From Viola odorata (Eukaryota; Streptophyta; Magnoliopsida; Malpighiales; Violaceae), in the NCBI GenBank assembly GCA_963691705.1, contig OY829539.1:76047255-76111254 (forward strand): a DNA stretch of 64,000 nucleotides, in the 5' to 3' direction. The position numbers and the translations under genes were made by a program. Below the pieces are notes generated by a model that saw nothing but the letters and a program-made list of their open reading frames with translations, was not told the origin of the DNA and ran no database searches. Shown here one piece after another: positions 22,540 through 34,133 of the stretch; position 1 is the stretch's first letter, and the number at the start of each line of letters is the position of its first letter.

Positions 22540-24036
22540 CGTAAAATCAAAATGAAAACCGTCAACGAGATGAGGCATGGCACGCAATCCAAGGTGGCAA
22601 CGGTTGTTGGGCTATGTTTGTTTGGGCCCAAATTGACATAGGAGAAGCTCATTCTTTTTATGGGCTTGGTTTGAGTTGTCAACGTTTTTGCAATTTTATG
22701 GAATTAATTATCTTTAGCAATAAAAAAGAAGCTAAATCGAATATTTGTAATTTTATTTATGGAAATAAAATAAAATAAAATAAATGGAGAACACACGAGC
22801 TCAAGTGTGTGAAATTACTTATTGAAGAAAAACCAAAGCTTACATAAATGAAATTTATTTGGGGGTAAATTCAAGAACTTGAAACATACACGTCCGGATT
22901 CTAATAGAGTCAGAAATTGGTTGTCCGGCCCATCGGACCCAATAACTCCAAATAAGGCCTGCTTACCTAGAAGTTCGAGTACTATTCAATTTCTAGATAT
23001 GAAAAACTCTAGCACCTTCTCCTAGCATTTAATAAAGTGACCCCTTGTTTTTCTCCTATTTCCAGCAATAAAATACAATTTTACATAGAGCCTGGCCGCG
23101 CCTGTTTGGGCCAATTTATGGTAAGTGTTATAAATGATGGGCTGAAGCTGGGCCTAGCCCATGCTCTTTCTCTTGAAAAGATAAGCTACTTTCTTTTTTG
23201 GTTGTTTCAAATTTATTTGAAACAGTCCTCCACCTTTTGGTTTGGATGGAGAAAAAGATCGTTATAATCATCAGTTCGTTGATAACAACAGTCAATGGAA
23301 AAGAAAAATATTTAGGAAGACGTGTTTGAGTAACTTCCTCTTGAATTCACAAATATGTTTCCTTGAGGACCGTGACCCGTTCAAAATGAATAAATAAACA
23401 AACAAATAAAATAAAATAAAACTTTGTTGTGCTCTCTCAGAATCACCCTTCTTTCGAGACCTGATAGTATTCGAACGAAATGACCTAATTAAAAAAAAAA
23501 ACTTTTTTTATTTTTTGTTTGAAAAAATATGTTTTTATTACCGATATTTTTATTAGAACCATCATCCGATGAACTATTAAGTTATTGATGTTGACTAGGT
23601 AAGAATAATAATAATAATAATAATTTTGAGTACGTTGTTATTCTCACACTCCAAATTGTTATTTCTATGCCCTTAATTTATGTTTTTACTGGACTACCCA
23701 TCCTTATCTTTTAGATATTTTTTATAGCAAATATAATTATAATACTTTATTTGAAAATGCTATAATGGCCAATTAATAACAAATCTAGACTTATTTTTAG
23801 AAGAAAAAAAATCATAAATTTCCTAATTAATAATAAAATTAATAATACACACAGCACATTATTAGTTAAAAATATTCAAAGTGAGAATTTATACTAATAT
23901 ACACAATCATGACAAGTAAACGGATACTAATTCAAACTTGTGATTATGATGTACTTATTAAAGTTACGATGGAAAAAAAATCAACGTTGGTACACATTAA
24001 TATTCCATTTTATATTTACTTAATGGTTAAATGATA
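22540..24036. other. Gene-free A+T-rich DNA
   Basis: No gene recognised. Contains an (AAT)n microsatellite near 23605-23624 and poly-A/T runs. Confidence 0.5.
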
Positions 24037-24297
24037 CTCCATCTAATCTTTATTAATTGATTTTCTAAAATAGTAGATAAATTTAAAAGAATAATTTTTA
24101 AATGACATTTTTTTAACTGTAGTTTTCAATTTACCAATGTTTTATAGTATAATTACAATAATATCATTGTACCAAATTAATTGGTTTGGTAAAAAAACTA
24201 AGATAAAGGACAAAAATCGTAATTATGACTCAAAACGACAGTTAATTTGGACCACATTTTCAGTAGAAAAATGACAATTATTGAAAACCGGAGGGAG
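24037..24297. mobile_element. Stowaway-like MITE of a second subfamily, 261 bp
   Basis: Left end CTCCATCTAATCTTTATTAATTG, right end inverted CTCCCTCCGGTTTTCAATAATTG, TA at 24035-24036 and 24298-24299. The interior lacks the CACTATTTGACCCC fold seen in the other copies. Confidence 0.75.
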
Positions 24298-25308
24298 TAT
24301 AAAACAACCTGAATTTTAATATTTAATTAATCACAAACTTGAACTATTTGTTTGTTTAATTACCCTATCAAATTTATACTATTAACAAAATCTGATTTAT
24401 TATGAACGCCGTCAGTTTTTTATCACCGCATCGAATGCCACGTTCGCTTGATGATATGTCGGTAAACAGTGCGCGGGTGGGCCCGCCACTTTCTTTCCCC
24501 CTTATCTCATCCCTCTCAATCACTACTCTCGTTAAATCCATATTAATATCGTTCGTTAGCCAACTTTATCTTTTCGTAAGTACTCCCTGGATAAGAATAA
24601 AATAAAAGCATACCATCACACGCCAGATGGCTATTTGACTTGGATTCACATCCGGTTAATGATGTTCTGTATTTTTTTTTCATTTATTTTTTTTGACTAT
24701 TCTACTCTACATTCGAGTTGGCTAAAATTTCTAAAAATAATAAAATTTTATTTTATAAATTTTAAAACAGTTATATATCGAAAGCTCGAATTTAAAACAT
24801 TTGATTAAGGTACAACAATCCCTATTAGTTTTTTTATATTATTATTATTTTACTTTTTAGGTTTGAGACTAATTCCAAAAAGAAATCTATACACGTAGTA
24901 ATAATTTTTACTTTTTATTGTTTCTCGCAAGGATGTTCATCGGAATTTCGGAAATTCCGATTCCGTTTCAAGATAAATTTCGAAAAAGGAAAGTTCAGAA
25001 TAAATATATATATGTTAGTTTTCTTTTTTTAATCCAACAACAGCCCTAAACACTAAACATCCCTAAACCACGTCGTCCGCCAGCAATCTTTCTCCTCCTC
25101 TGCAATCGTCGCTTCCTTTCTCCTCCGAAAGATTGTGGGGAAGGAGAAGCTGGTGGTGAGGCACGGGATGGGCTTAGGGCCTTGGGCTACTTGTGGACAG
25201 GGACGGATCCAGCCCATGGCCAGGGTGGGCTGACGCCCACCCTGGCCCAATCAAAAAAAAAATTAACTTAAAGATTTAACTAAACTTTACCCTTTTATCA
25301 ATCAATAG

Positions 25309-25377
25309 AATGCTTGGCCCAACGGTAGCGCGTCTCACTCCTGAACACAAGGTTGCGTGTTCGATTCTTGGAAACCC
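25309..25377 (+). pseudogene. tRNA-Trp-like relic
   Basis: CAACGGTAGCGCGTCTCACT and GGTTGCGTGTTCGATTC match the A- and B-box regions of plant cytosolic tRNA-Trp. The acceptor stem does not pair and the anticodon position reads CTG rather than CCA, so it is not a functional tRNA. Confidence 0.6.
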
Positions 25378-25440
25378 CTTTTGTTTAAATTTTTGACTTT
25401 ATTTTTAATGTGCAAGCACAAAACCAACAAAATTATAATT

Positions 25441-25515
25441 GTCTGATCCCTGGTTCGAACTTGTCACCTTCAGTGTGTGAGCATAAGTGATAACCAACTA
25501 CACCACCCAGATATA
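25441..25515 (-). pseudogene. tRNA-Val-like relic
   Basis: On the minus strand GGTGGTGTAGTTGGTTATCA, then CTCACACACTGAAGGT and AAGTTCGAACC, closely match plant tRNA-Val with a CAC-like anticodon. The acceptor ends (ctgg... / ...gatcag) do not pair well, so it looks degenerate. Confidence 0.65.
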
Positions 25516-26779
25516 GTTGATAAGCAATAACGTTTTATATAAATACCCATCCTCTTTCTCATCACAAGCACTTTAAGGAACGATTATTTTCTTTTTTCTG
25601 ATGAACCACAGATTATCTAAATCAGCCATGAATATTTAATTGATAAATAAAGAACTGATCTACGGACACAACATTACAAAAAAATATGAATTACTGATAC
25701 AACATTTGAGACTTTATCGGTATTATTGCGTTGAAAGTACACATTTTACATATATAACCATGTACAAGTGGAAAAAAAATACAATACAAAAGAACGAGGC
25801 CTAAATGAAATTGTCCTAACTTTTTATACTTATTTACTTTTGGGTTCATATTTATAAATAAACTAAACTTGGTAATTGTGATCGCATTAATTAACTTCAA
25901 ATTATATTATGGTCTCGAGGTATTAGTGTTTTTCAAACCTAATTAACAATTGTAAAAAGTACGTATATTGTATGAATTCTAATGTATAATTAATTTTTTT
26001 CTATATTTTCTTCTTATTTATCTTTTTGTTAAGTTTATTTAAATATTTGTTATTTAGTGATGAATACAAATACTTTTAAGCATTTTTTCAATTTTTCGTT
26101 CAGCTCGTTTACCTTCTCTTTAAAATACTCCCCAAAAAAAAAATCAGGGGCGCTGCCCCCGAACCCCCGCCCGCCCCCTGAAAATAATTTCTGGATCCGT
26201 CCCTACTTGTGGAGCCGCCAGGACTGGCGCTTGAAGTCTACTGGATTTGTGGTGGCGCCTGTTGTTGAGGTGCCATGACGGCGGAGGCAGGGATGCACTC
26301 ACGGCGGTGGAAATTGCGGTAATTTTAAGAAGCTTAATTGTTTCAATTGTGGTTTGGTTTTGTTAAATTTTATCTTCAATCTTAGGATTTTAGGTTATTT
26401 AATTGGGAGGGAAAGGGGGAAATTTTATAACAAAAGTGCAAAACTTTGTGTATTCCTAGTATTGGGTTTATAGTATTTGGGGATTTGGGATTTTCCTGGG
26501 TTGTCAATTGATTTATTATTTGCTTCCCTTCGTTGTTTGTTATCAGGATGGATGTGGTGGTGGGGTTTGAGGGAACCATTGCTGGTAAGAGATAAGGCCT
26601 TGGAGAGGTGGGTCTGGAGTGGGGTTTCAGTATCTGTATCCGTCTCAGGAGATTTGGGAACTTCCGTTCCGTAATAATTTCGGAATCTATAAAATTACGG
26701 AACGAAATGAATTTTAGAAATTTTGGAATTCCGAAACTTTAGAATTTTGAAATTTCAGAAAATTCCGATGAACAGCCAT

Positions 26780-27100
26780 ATTGATTTTATTTGTTATTTT
26801 TTAGATGATATTTGAATTTAGATCCAAATTCTACTGATACTTTTGTTGACGATTAATGAGTTGTATGTCCATTAAAGTAGTAATTTTTTCGTACCAAATA
26901 ATGTAAATAAAAGCTTTTTTTCTTTTCACAGCATCTAGATAATCAAGACTCTCGAGTCAATCAATTGGGATATTAATTAATATCTCAAACTTTTCCATGG
27001 GTGCCTTTATTTGACTAGAATGAAAATAATTAGTGTGAGAAAAATCAAAGTTTGCGAGCCACCAATTGACTAAAAACTTTTAGGCTAAGTTGTTTTGGTG
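26780..27100. other. Intergenic DNA upstream of PR-10 gene A
   Basis: No gene recognised; A+T-rich DNA leading into the PR-10 A core promoter. Confidence 0.4.
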
Positions 27101-27101
27101 C

Positions 27102-27130
27102 TATAAATACAGACTCTGCTTCTCGCATTT
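27102..27130 (+). promoter_or_regulatory. Core promoter of PR-10 gene A
   Basis: TATAAATA at 27102-27109 is followed by an ACTCTGCTTCTC block that recurs just downstream of the TATA boxes of PR-10 C (minus strand, TATA at 30988-30995) and D (34254-34261). The shared block marks common ancestry of these promoters. Confidence 0.75.
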
Positions 27131-27222
27131 TCCTCATCCAAAAATCAGTTACACAAATATCACCTAGTAACCAACCTATACCTCAATTCTCCGATCTCAA
27201 TCCTCAAGTTTCTGTAAACAGT

Positions 27223-27842
27223 ATGGCAGTTCTCAGTTACGACAATGATCACACCACCGCAATCCCAGCTACTACCTTGTTCAAGGCCTTTGTACTCGAA
27301 CCCGAGACCCTTCTCCCCAAAGCCGCGCCACAAGCCATTCAGAGCGTTGAGACCTTGGAAGGTGATGGTGGAGTTGGAACCGTCAGAAAGACCACCTTTG
27401 TCAAGGGTTAGTGTTAATTATTTTCTTTAAAATCGTGTAAACTTTGATTCATAAAGAGCTAGATGTGCTTAAAGTTGATTCATCACAAACATTTTTTAAA
27501 ATTTAGTAATATTTTATTTCTCAAAACAAGAACTAAGAAATAACCCGAATTTTGATTTCAGGGAAGTGGGCGAAGCACAAGATTGAGGCAATTGACAAAG
27601 AGAACCTTAGCTACACGTACGTCATGATTGAGCATGATTCATCATCTGCATCTCCGATCGAGAAGGTTGTTTACGAGACCAAGTTCGTGCCTACCGCCGA
27701 CGGAGGATGCCTCTTCAAGAGCAAGAGCACCTATCACGCTTCCGGGGACATCAACGAAGATGCGATCAAGGGTGCCAGGGAAAAGGCTGCCGGTTTGTTC
27801 AAAGCTATTGAAGCCTACTTCATCGCCAATCCTGAAGCATAA
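27223..27842 (+). CDS. PR-10/Bet v 1 (MLP-like) protein, copy A
   Basis: Exons 27223-27406 and 27562-27842; 465 nt, 154 aa; intron 155 bp at the position usual for PR-10 genes. Starts MAVLSYDNDHTT. Bet v 1 signatures: the glycine-rich loop EGDGGVGT and the C-terminal helix [18 protein letters not shown]. Cytosolic proteins of this family bind hydrophobic ligands in an internal cavity and are induced by pathogens and stress; some relatives catalyse alkaloid steps. About four residues usual between the loop strand and KHKI are absent in all four copies. Stand-alone plus-strand copy; the other three run the opposite way. Confidence 0.93.
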
Positions 27843-27914
27843 GGATACACATATATAACTCAATTGAACCTTTTTTTTAAATATATTTTGCAATATCCTA
27901 ATTGATTAAGGATC

Positions 27915-28074
27915 TTTTATTTTGTCCGGCCCGCCATCGATTATCATCCTTTCAAGGTGGGGGCTGGGGAGCGTGTAAGAGAGGTGTTTGCTAGTTTTAT
28001 TTTGTCCGGCCCGCCATCGATTATCATCCTTTCAAGGTGGGGGTGGGGAGCGTGTAAGAGAGGTGTTTGCTAGT
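27915..28074. repeat. 80-bp tandem duplication in the PR-10 A 3' region
   Basis: Units 27915-27994 and 27995-28073 are almost identical, starting ttttattttgtccggcccgc and ending gaggtgtttgctag. They differ by one base (gggggctgggg versus gggggtgggg). Lies ~70 bases after the stop codon, so probably inside or near the 3' UTR. Confidence 0.95.
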
Positions 28075-28370
28075 TGTAATAAAACAGTGTGAATCTCTTG
28101 TTTGGTTGAAGAATTGTAATGAAAGAGTGTGATTATTATATTGCAATATATTTGTTGGGTCTAATCTGCAATATATTAAAATGTTAATCAAAATAAGTTC
28201 AAGAAGTTCTTAGTTTTGGGTATTTTTGACAAATAAAAGTCACGTATCATTGCTATTTGGCTCGGATTTGTTCTAAAAGAGTCTAGGCATTTCAAATTAT
28301 TTGTTCACAAACATGATAAAGTTAAGGAAAAATTCTGAAATTCTTTCAACCTTGAATTTAAAATATATTT

Positions 28371-28474
28371 CTTCCGGTTCCAAATAAACGTCGTAGCTTT
28401 TACTTATATTTTTAGTGTTAAATCTACTGAATATTGGGATGCGAGAAAGTCATTTATTTACAACCAGAGGAAGT
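28371..28474. mobile_element. Deleted Stowaway-like MITE remnant
   Basis: Starts TTCTTCCGGTTCC and ends with inverted GAGGAAG plus TA. It retains aaatctactgaatattgggatgcgag from the family at 4968 but lacks the central fold. Confidence 0.6.
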
Positions 28475-28770
28475 AAGAGTTAAAAAAGCGGAGGGAGTAT
28501 AAGAGTACCGAATCGGGTCTCTTTAGAAAGAAAAAAGAGGAAAAGGAAAAGGGTTGAAAGGCATCCATTTAGCAGAAGATGAATTATATTAAGATTTATT
28601 GGACATTATACATTCCTCACTCTTCAATCCAATTCAGAAATACAAGAAACTAATCGATCATGACAGAAAACCCTTATTACAATGTTGGATAGACAGGAAA
28701 TAGAAAGAAAAGGTAAACAGAAACCATCAGAAACCATTTTTAAGATGGGAAAGTTCAAAACTTTTGAAAC

Positions 28771-29320
28771 TTAAGCATCGGGATTTGCGGTGAGGTAGGC
28801 TTCAATAGCCTTGAACAATCCAGCAGCTTTTTCCCTGTTAGTCTTGATCCCTTCTTCGTCGATATCGCCATGATAGGTTGCGGAGCTCTTGACTGTGCAT
28901 CCTCCATCAGCATTGGACACGAACTTGGTCTCATAAACAATCTTCTCAATTCCAGATGCGGATGAAGCATCAGTTTCAAACAGAGTGTAAGTGTAAGTAA
29001 GGTTCTCTTTGTCCACTGAGTCAATCTTATTCGTCACCGATTTTCCTGAAATTTACATGCACAATATAACAATACATCAGGAAACTGTCCTAAAGAAATT
29101 AAAAATTGGTTTTAAATTTTTTTTCATAGTACAAACCATTGGCGAAAATGATCTTTCTGATGGTTCCTGCTCCTCCATCTCCCTCTAAAATCTCGAGGCT
29201 CTGAATCGCTTGTGGCAATGCTTTCGGGATAATGTTCTGCGGCTCGATCACGAATGCGTTGAAAAGGGTAGCAGCTGAGATTTTGGTGGTCTGCTCACCC
29301 TCATAAGTAAGGACACCCAT
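28771..29320 (-). CDS. PR-10/Bet v 1 (MLP-like) protein, copy B
   Basis: Exons 29137-29320 and 28771-29045; 459 nt, 152 aa; 91-bp intron. Starts MGVLTYEGEQTT, glycine loop EGDGGAGT, C-terminal helix EKAAGLFKAIEAYLTANPDA. It is the most divergent of the four copies, two residues shorter in exon 2 (YHGDIDEEG where the others have [10 protein letters not shown]). Its TATA region (TATAAATATATATCACC, minus strand near 29430) lacks the ACTCTGCTTCTC block of A, C and D, so its regulation may differ. Same family role as copy A. Confidence 0.92.
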
Positions 29321-30093
29321 ATCTATGAAAAGTTGAAAAGTGAGAAGAGGAGACTAGTTTGATGAGATGAAGGATCTTAATGGTTTAGGATTGCAATGAG
29401 GAAATGCAGAAATGGAGGTGATATATATTTATAGGCCTGAACCTGATCATGGAGGTTCATCTCCGTATGACTTAATCAAAAGGCCATCATTTTCATTTTT
29501 CAGGAAATTGTTTGTTTTTTCCGGCCGGTCGAATAAAAGGTACCAGGACTGGAGGCCAGATATTAATTAAAATCCTAGTCCTTCTAGATGACTTGGATGT
29601 ATTCTGCAATAATCAAATATTTAGTCACATCTGTGTTTACGTTTGAGGAATTGAATTGAATGAGTCAGAACAAGAACAGTAGAGCTAGGAATGCAGCATT
29701 ATTGCAGGATAGGAAATATTTTAGATATTAAATTAAATAATCACCAACTGAGCCATTCCAGCCGGGGAAAAAACGTAACGAATGAAGACGCACTTGTAAC
29801 ATGGAGATGGCCGAATGACATCACTTGTCTACGAGGAAAAATATCCAATTTACACTAATCATCTGTTAATACTAGCAAATTCAACCAAGAAGTCACCATC
29901 TTTTTATAAAATTTATTGCAAAATAACATCAATTAATACAATTACCACACCTTCAATCCAATTCAGAAAAGAATTAAAAGGAAATCACACTGCAATGTTT
30001 GTTACATCAAACACCTTTATTACTTGATCGATAAGCACTATCTTGAAAAGAGGAAGTAGAAATCCTTAATTAGGATATTGCAAAATATTCTTT

Positions 30094-30882
30094 TTAAGCA
30101 TCAGGATTGGCGATGAAGTAGGCCTCAACGGCTTTGATCAAACCGGCAGCCTTTTCCCTGGCAGCCTTGATTGCGTCTTCGTTGATGTCGCCAGAAGCGT
30201 GATAGGTGCTCTTGCTCTTGAAGAGGCTTCCTCCGTCAGCGGTAGGCACGAACTTGGTCTCGTAAACCACCTTCTCAACTACAGATGTAGATGATGAATG
30301 ATGCTCAATCAAGCTGTAGGTGTAGCTAAGGTTCTCTTTGTCGACTGCCTCAATCTTGTGCTTCCCCCATTTTCCTGAAATCAAAATTTGCACAACTTCT
30401 TGGTTCTTTTATAAAATTTAGAAATCCATAAGCCGTATGGATTGTTACAGTTGTAAGGGACTAGGGGATATGCTAAGAGAGAATGCTTGTAAATAAAAAA
30501 TAGATTACTAATGCAAGAAAAAAACTTAGATACGTCGACCCAGGGTTACAGACAACCAAGTGTCAGAGTATCCTGATGGACAATTTCTTTGAGAGAAAAG
30601 GAGTATATCTCTTTTATCAAGTATACTCCTTTTACTACTTGGCTTGAAAAAATGGTAATGAAAAATGTAACGGAAAAGAAGATTAAAAGACTAATTACCC
30701 TGGACAAAAGTGATCTTTCTGATCGTTCCAGCTCCTCCATCACCTTCTAAGATCTCGACGCTCTGAATGGCTTGTGGCACGGCCTTGGGGAGAAGGGTCT
30801 CGGGTTCGAGCACAAATGCCTTGAACAAGGTAGCGGCTGGGACTGAGGTGGTGTGCTCACTTTCGAAACTCAGAACGGCCAT
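30094..30882 (-). CDS. PR-10/Bet v 1 (MLP-like) protein, copy C
   Basis: Exons 30699-30882 and 30094-30374; 465 nt, 154 aa; 324-bp intron. Starts [12 protein letters not shown]; loop EGDGGAGT; ends [20 protein letters not shown]. The protein differs from copy D at one residue that I can see (Glu-7 versus Asp-7). TATA box at 30988-30995 with the shared ACTCTGCTTCTC block. Exon 2 is nearly identical to that of D at the DNA level, whereas exon 1 is not (see findings). Confidence 0.93.
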
Positions 30883-31159
30883 TTTTCTTACAGAAATTTA
30901 GGATTAGGATCGGAGACGTTGTAGGTTGTTTAGAAGGTTATTGCTGTAATTAAATGTTGGATGAGGAGATGTGAGAAGCAGAGTTCGTATTTATAGGCAC
31001 GAAAACAATTTGCCTAAGTGCTTTCCTGTTGTGAGACGGATAACTGAGGTCGATTACATGTTTTCATTTTATTCGTGGCTGCGCATACTTTGATTTTAAT
31101 AATTAATCTTCCTTCCCGTCAAATAAAGCATCCTATATGGAGTTTAATCTGTTAATACC

Positions 31160-32014
31160 CAAGTTGATTGATTCTAGATGCTGTAATTTTCTTTTACCTT
31201 TTTTACAACGATTCATCCTATAAAACTTACTTTAAAGATCTTCATAAAACAATATCCGCCGAAATTGAAAAATTACATCATTTGCTGGATCACTAATATC
31301 GAAGTGATTTCTTTTGTAATAATAAATAAACAATATAACCAATTTATATTTATATAATAATATAAAAAGTCTGATCTCTCCTGTTTTTAAAACTTTAAAT
31401 AGAAAATGTTGAACCGCCGCGGTGTCACAAAAGATCGGGGGGCCCGTGGGATGCATGGAATTTATAAGTCTGGCCCAGCCCAGTAACGTACAAAATTGAC
31501 TTTATTTGTTTGTTTTTTAACTAAATATCTCGGGTTCAATTTTATCTCCTCTATAGTGATTTATTTGCACAATCTTTTTATTTATAAATTTACTACACTA
31601 ATCTTATTTAGTTATTAAAAATCATGTTATAAAATATATAGTTTTTTTAAAGAAAACGTGTGAAAATAGTGATTTAGTGGGAAACACAATAAAGCTTCCA
31701 TTTTTTAAAATAAACATGATTTCCTAATTTTTACTTGTCCTTATTATATGGAGGCAGCCTCCAATGCGGACGAGACGAATATTAATTGGGATCTAGAAAA
31801 TGTGTACTTTAAAAAAAAAAATTATAAATTATCACTGCAGTCTTTGAAATCGAACCTATAAACCCACGTCATATTACAATAACTAATTAAATTACAATAT
31901 GTTATGACATGCAACGTGTATACTTCTTTAAAATATAGATGTTAATATATGCCACATTAGCGCCAATTCAACTCATTATAAAAAGGGCGAATAAAAAAAA
32001 ATTCATTATCAAAA
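31160..32014. other. Intergenic DNA with a short F-box-like scrap
   Basis: No intact gene. At 31748-31780 the string gcagcctccaatgcggacgag resembles the 3' end of the F-box pseudogene at 42832-42855 (gccagcctccaatgccgactg), both lying beyond a PR-10 promoter. Confidence 0.4.
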
Positions 32015-32726
32015 GGGAAAAATACTCTAAGATTTTTCAAGGTATAAAATCTTCTATATAGCGTGACTCCTAAATTTTAGTCTCTAACATATCGAGACAT
32101 CAAAATTTAGTCCTTACCATTAGAATTTTCGTTCAAAACCTTAACGGTGCATTAAAAAATAATTTTTATATTAAAAAATTATTAAAAAATTAATCAAAAA
32201 ATGAATTAGAAAATAGGAGAGTTAAAATTATAACAATTCAAACAATTACAGAAAATATAAAAAATTAAAGAATTTTTAAAAATATATAAAAGATTCAAAA
32301 AGGTTATAAAAAATCTAAAAAAACTTGAGATTGATTTTTTGTTGAAAATATTTATTAATAATTAAATAAAATTATCAAAACTCCATTTTGTTTGAATAAA
32401 ATTCAAATAAATTAATATTTTTATAATTGTTTACATTCTCCTATTTTTCCTAATTTTTTTACTTAAGAAAAAATATTATCAGATAGAAAATCAATCATCA
32501 TTTTAGTTGATTTTTTCATAATTTGTTTTTTCAATAAATTTTAATAATATTTTAATAAAAAATATTTTTTAATGCACCGTTAGGGTTTCAGACGAAAATT
32601 CTGAAAACAAAAACTAAAGTTTGATGCGTCCCGATATGTCAAGGACTAAAGTTTGGAGTCTGAAACATTATGAATTAAAGTGTGGAAGTACCTATATATA
32701 CCTCAGGGACCGTAGAATATTTTCCC
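32015..32726. mobile_element. Mutator-like MITE, 712 bp
   Basis: Inverted repeats of roughly 170 bases: gggaaaaatactctaagatt at the left versus gggaaaatattctacggtcc inverted at the right, both running into taacggtgcattaaaaaata. Flanks ttatcaaaa (left) and taatcaaaa (right) look like a 9-bp target duplication with one mismatch. No coding capacity. Confidence 0.8.
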
Positions 32727-33199
32727 TAATCAAAATAAGCCGACAAGTAAACTATATAAATAAATTTGAGATGAAATATAGATGTTGTCCGTTGGGTGAG
32801 AGATTTGTTCATTTTTAATTAAGTATTGGTTTTAAATTTTAGAAATGAAGCAAAATCATATTAGGAGAGATATCTCTTTAGAGAGAGCCCGTCGGGCGAG
32901 ATTCGGCTATCCTAAAAAAATACTCATGAATAAAAGGAAAAAAAAAATATGAGACAGAAAATTACACCAAAATATGACAATTTTTCCCGTCAAATTAATT
33001 TACTGCAAAATAACATCAATTAATACAAATACAATTGCCACACTCTTCAATCCAATATTCCAGCGAAGAAAGAAAATTACACCAGTCTATATAACAAGAC
33101 TTTATTTCATAAACAAGAACGAACTCCCAGCTTGAAAAGGATAATAATTGATGCCAGGGAGGAGACAATAGAAATCCTTAATATGTAAGAACGTGTAAT

Positions 33200-34133
33200 T
33201 TAGGCATCAGGATTGGCGATGAAGTAGGCCTCAACGGCTTTGATCAAACCGGCAGCCTTTTCCCTGGCAGCCTTGATTGCGTCTTCATTGATGTCGCCAG
33301 AAGCGTGATAGGTGCTCTTGCTCTTGAAGAGGCTTCCTCCGTCAGCGGTAGGCACGAACTTGGTCTCGTAAACCACCTTCTCAACTACAGATGTAGATGA
33401 TGAATGATGCTCAATCAAGCTGTAGGTGTAGCTAAGGTTCTCTTTGTCGACTGCCTCAATCTTGTGCTTCCCCCATTTTCCTGAAATCAAAATAATTTGG
33501 ACTACATTTACTTCTTAAAATTTAGAAATCTGTAAGCCATCGGGGATTGGTTGGTACAGCTAGTGGACAGGAATTAGAGATCTACTAAGATGTTAGAGTT
33601 CGAATCCTTATAAATAAAAGATTAAAAAATATAATATTTTGTCGAGAAAAACTTGGGTACGCTAGGGAACCGACCCTTGGTAATTTATAAGGTAAAATAT
33701 CAGTGGTATGTGTGAGATCCATGTGTAGCTCCCTGGTACAATGAGGAATAACACCGACACCTTATCCTATAAAGCATCAAGGGGTGTCGAGTGTTGTAGA
33801 ACGCCCAGTCCCTGACGGACAATTTCTTTGAGATAGAGACAATATGAGTCTTTTATGAAACTGTACTCTTCCTACTACTTGGCTTGAAAAGAAGAATTAC
33901 TAATGCAGATGGAAACTATTGCGGAAAAGAAAATTAAAACACTGATTACCCTGGACAAACGTGATCTTTCTGATGGTTCCAGCTCCTCCGTCACCTTCTA
34001 AGATCTCAACGCTTTGAATGGCTTGTGGCACGGCTTTGGGGAGAAGGGTCTCGGGTTCGAGCACAAATGCCTTGAACAAGGTAGCAGCTGGAACTGAGGT
34101 GGTGTGCTCACTGTCAAAACTGAGAACTGCCAT
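33200..34133 (-). CDS. PR-10/Bet v 1 (MLP-like) protein, copy D
   Basis: Exons 33950-34133 and 33200-33480; 465 nt, 154 aa. Starts [12 protein letters not shown]; otherwise the predicted protein equals copy C. The intron is 469 bp, longer than in C because it holds a tRNA-related, SINE-like stretch. TATA at 34254-34261 (minus strand) followed by ACTCTGCTTCTC. Same family role as the other copies. The LTR retrotransposon begins ~500 bases upstream of its start codon and could influence its expression (inference). Confidence 0.93.
33535..33870. mobile_element. Possible SINE-like insertion in the PR-10 D intron
   Basis: ttggttggtacagctagtgg resembles a pol III A box and gttagagttcgaatcctta a B box, ~45 bases apart on the plus strand, followed by A-rich sequence. 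The copy C intron contains only a shortened, eroded relative. Ends and target duplication were not found, so this is tentative. Confidence 0.4.

Larger units (their letters stand above)
25198..26203. mobile_element. Mutator-like element (1.0 kb) with 10-bp target duplication
   Basis: TIR GGGACGGATCCAG at both ends. The 10-bp direct repeat tacttgtgga flanks it at 25188-25197 and 26204-26213, interrupting the outer element. A 9-10 bp duplication points to Mutator-type transposition. The interior has no transposase and carries two tRNA-like relics (separate entries). Confidence 0.8.
24931..26777. mobile_element. Outer inverted-repeat DNA element hosting a nested insertion
   Basis: tgttcatcggaatttcggaa at 24934 is matched in inverted orientation by tgttcatcggaattttctga ending near 26776. 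Between them lies moderately GC-rich sequence interrupted by the element at 25198-26203. The TIR style resembles hAT elements, but I could not find a convincing 8-bp target duplication, so family and exact ends are uncertain. Confidence 0.5.
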
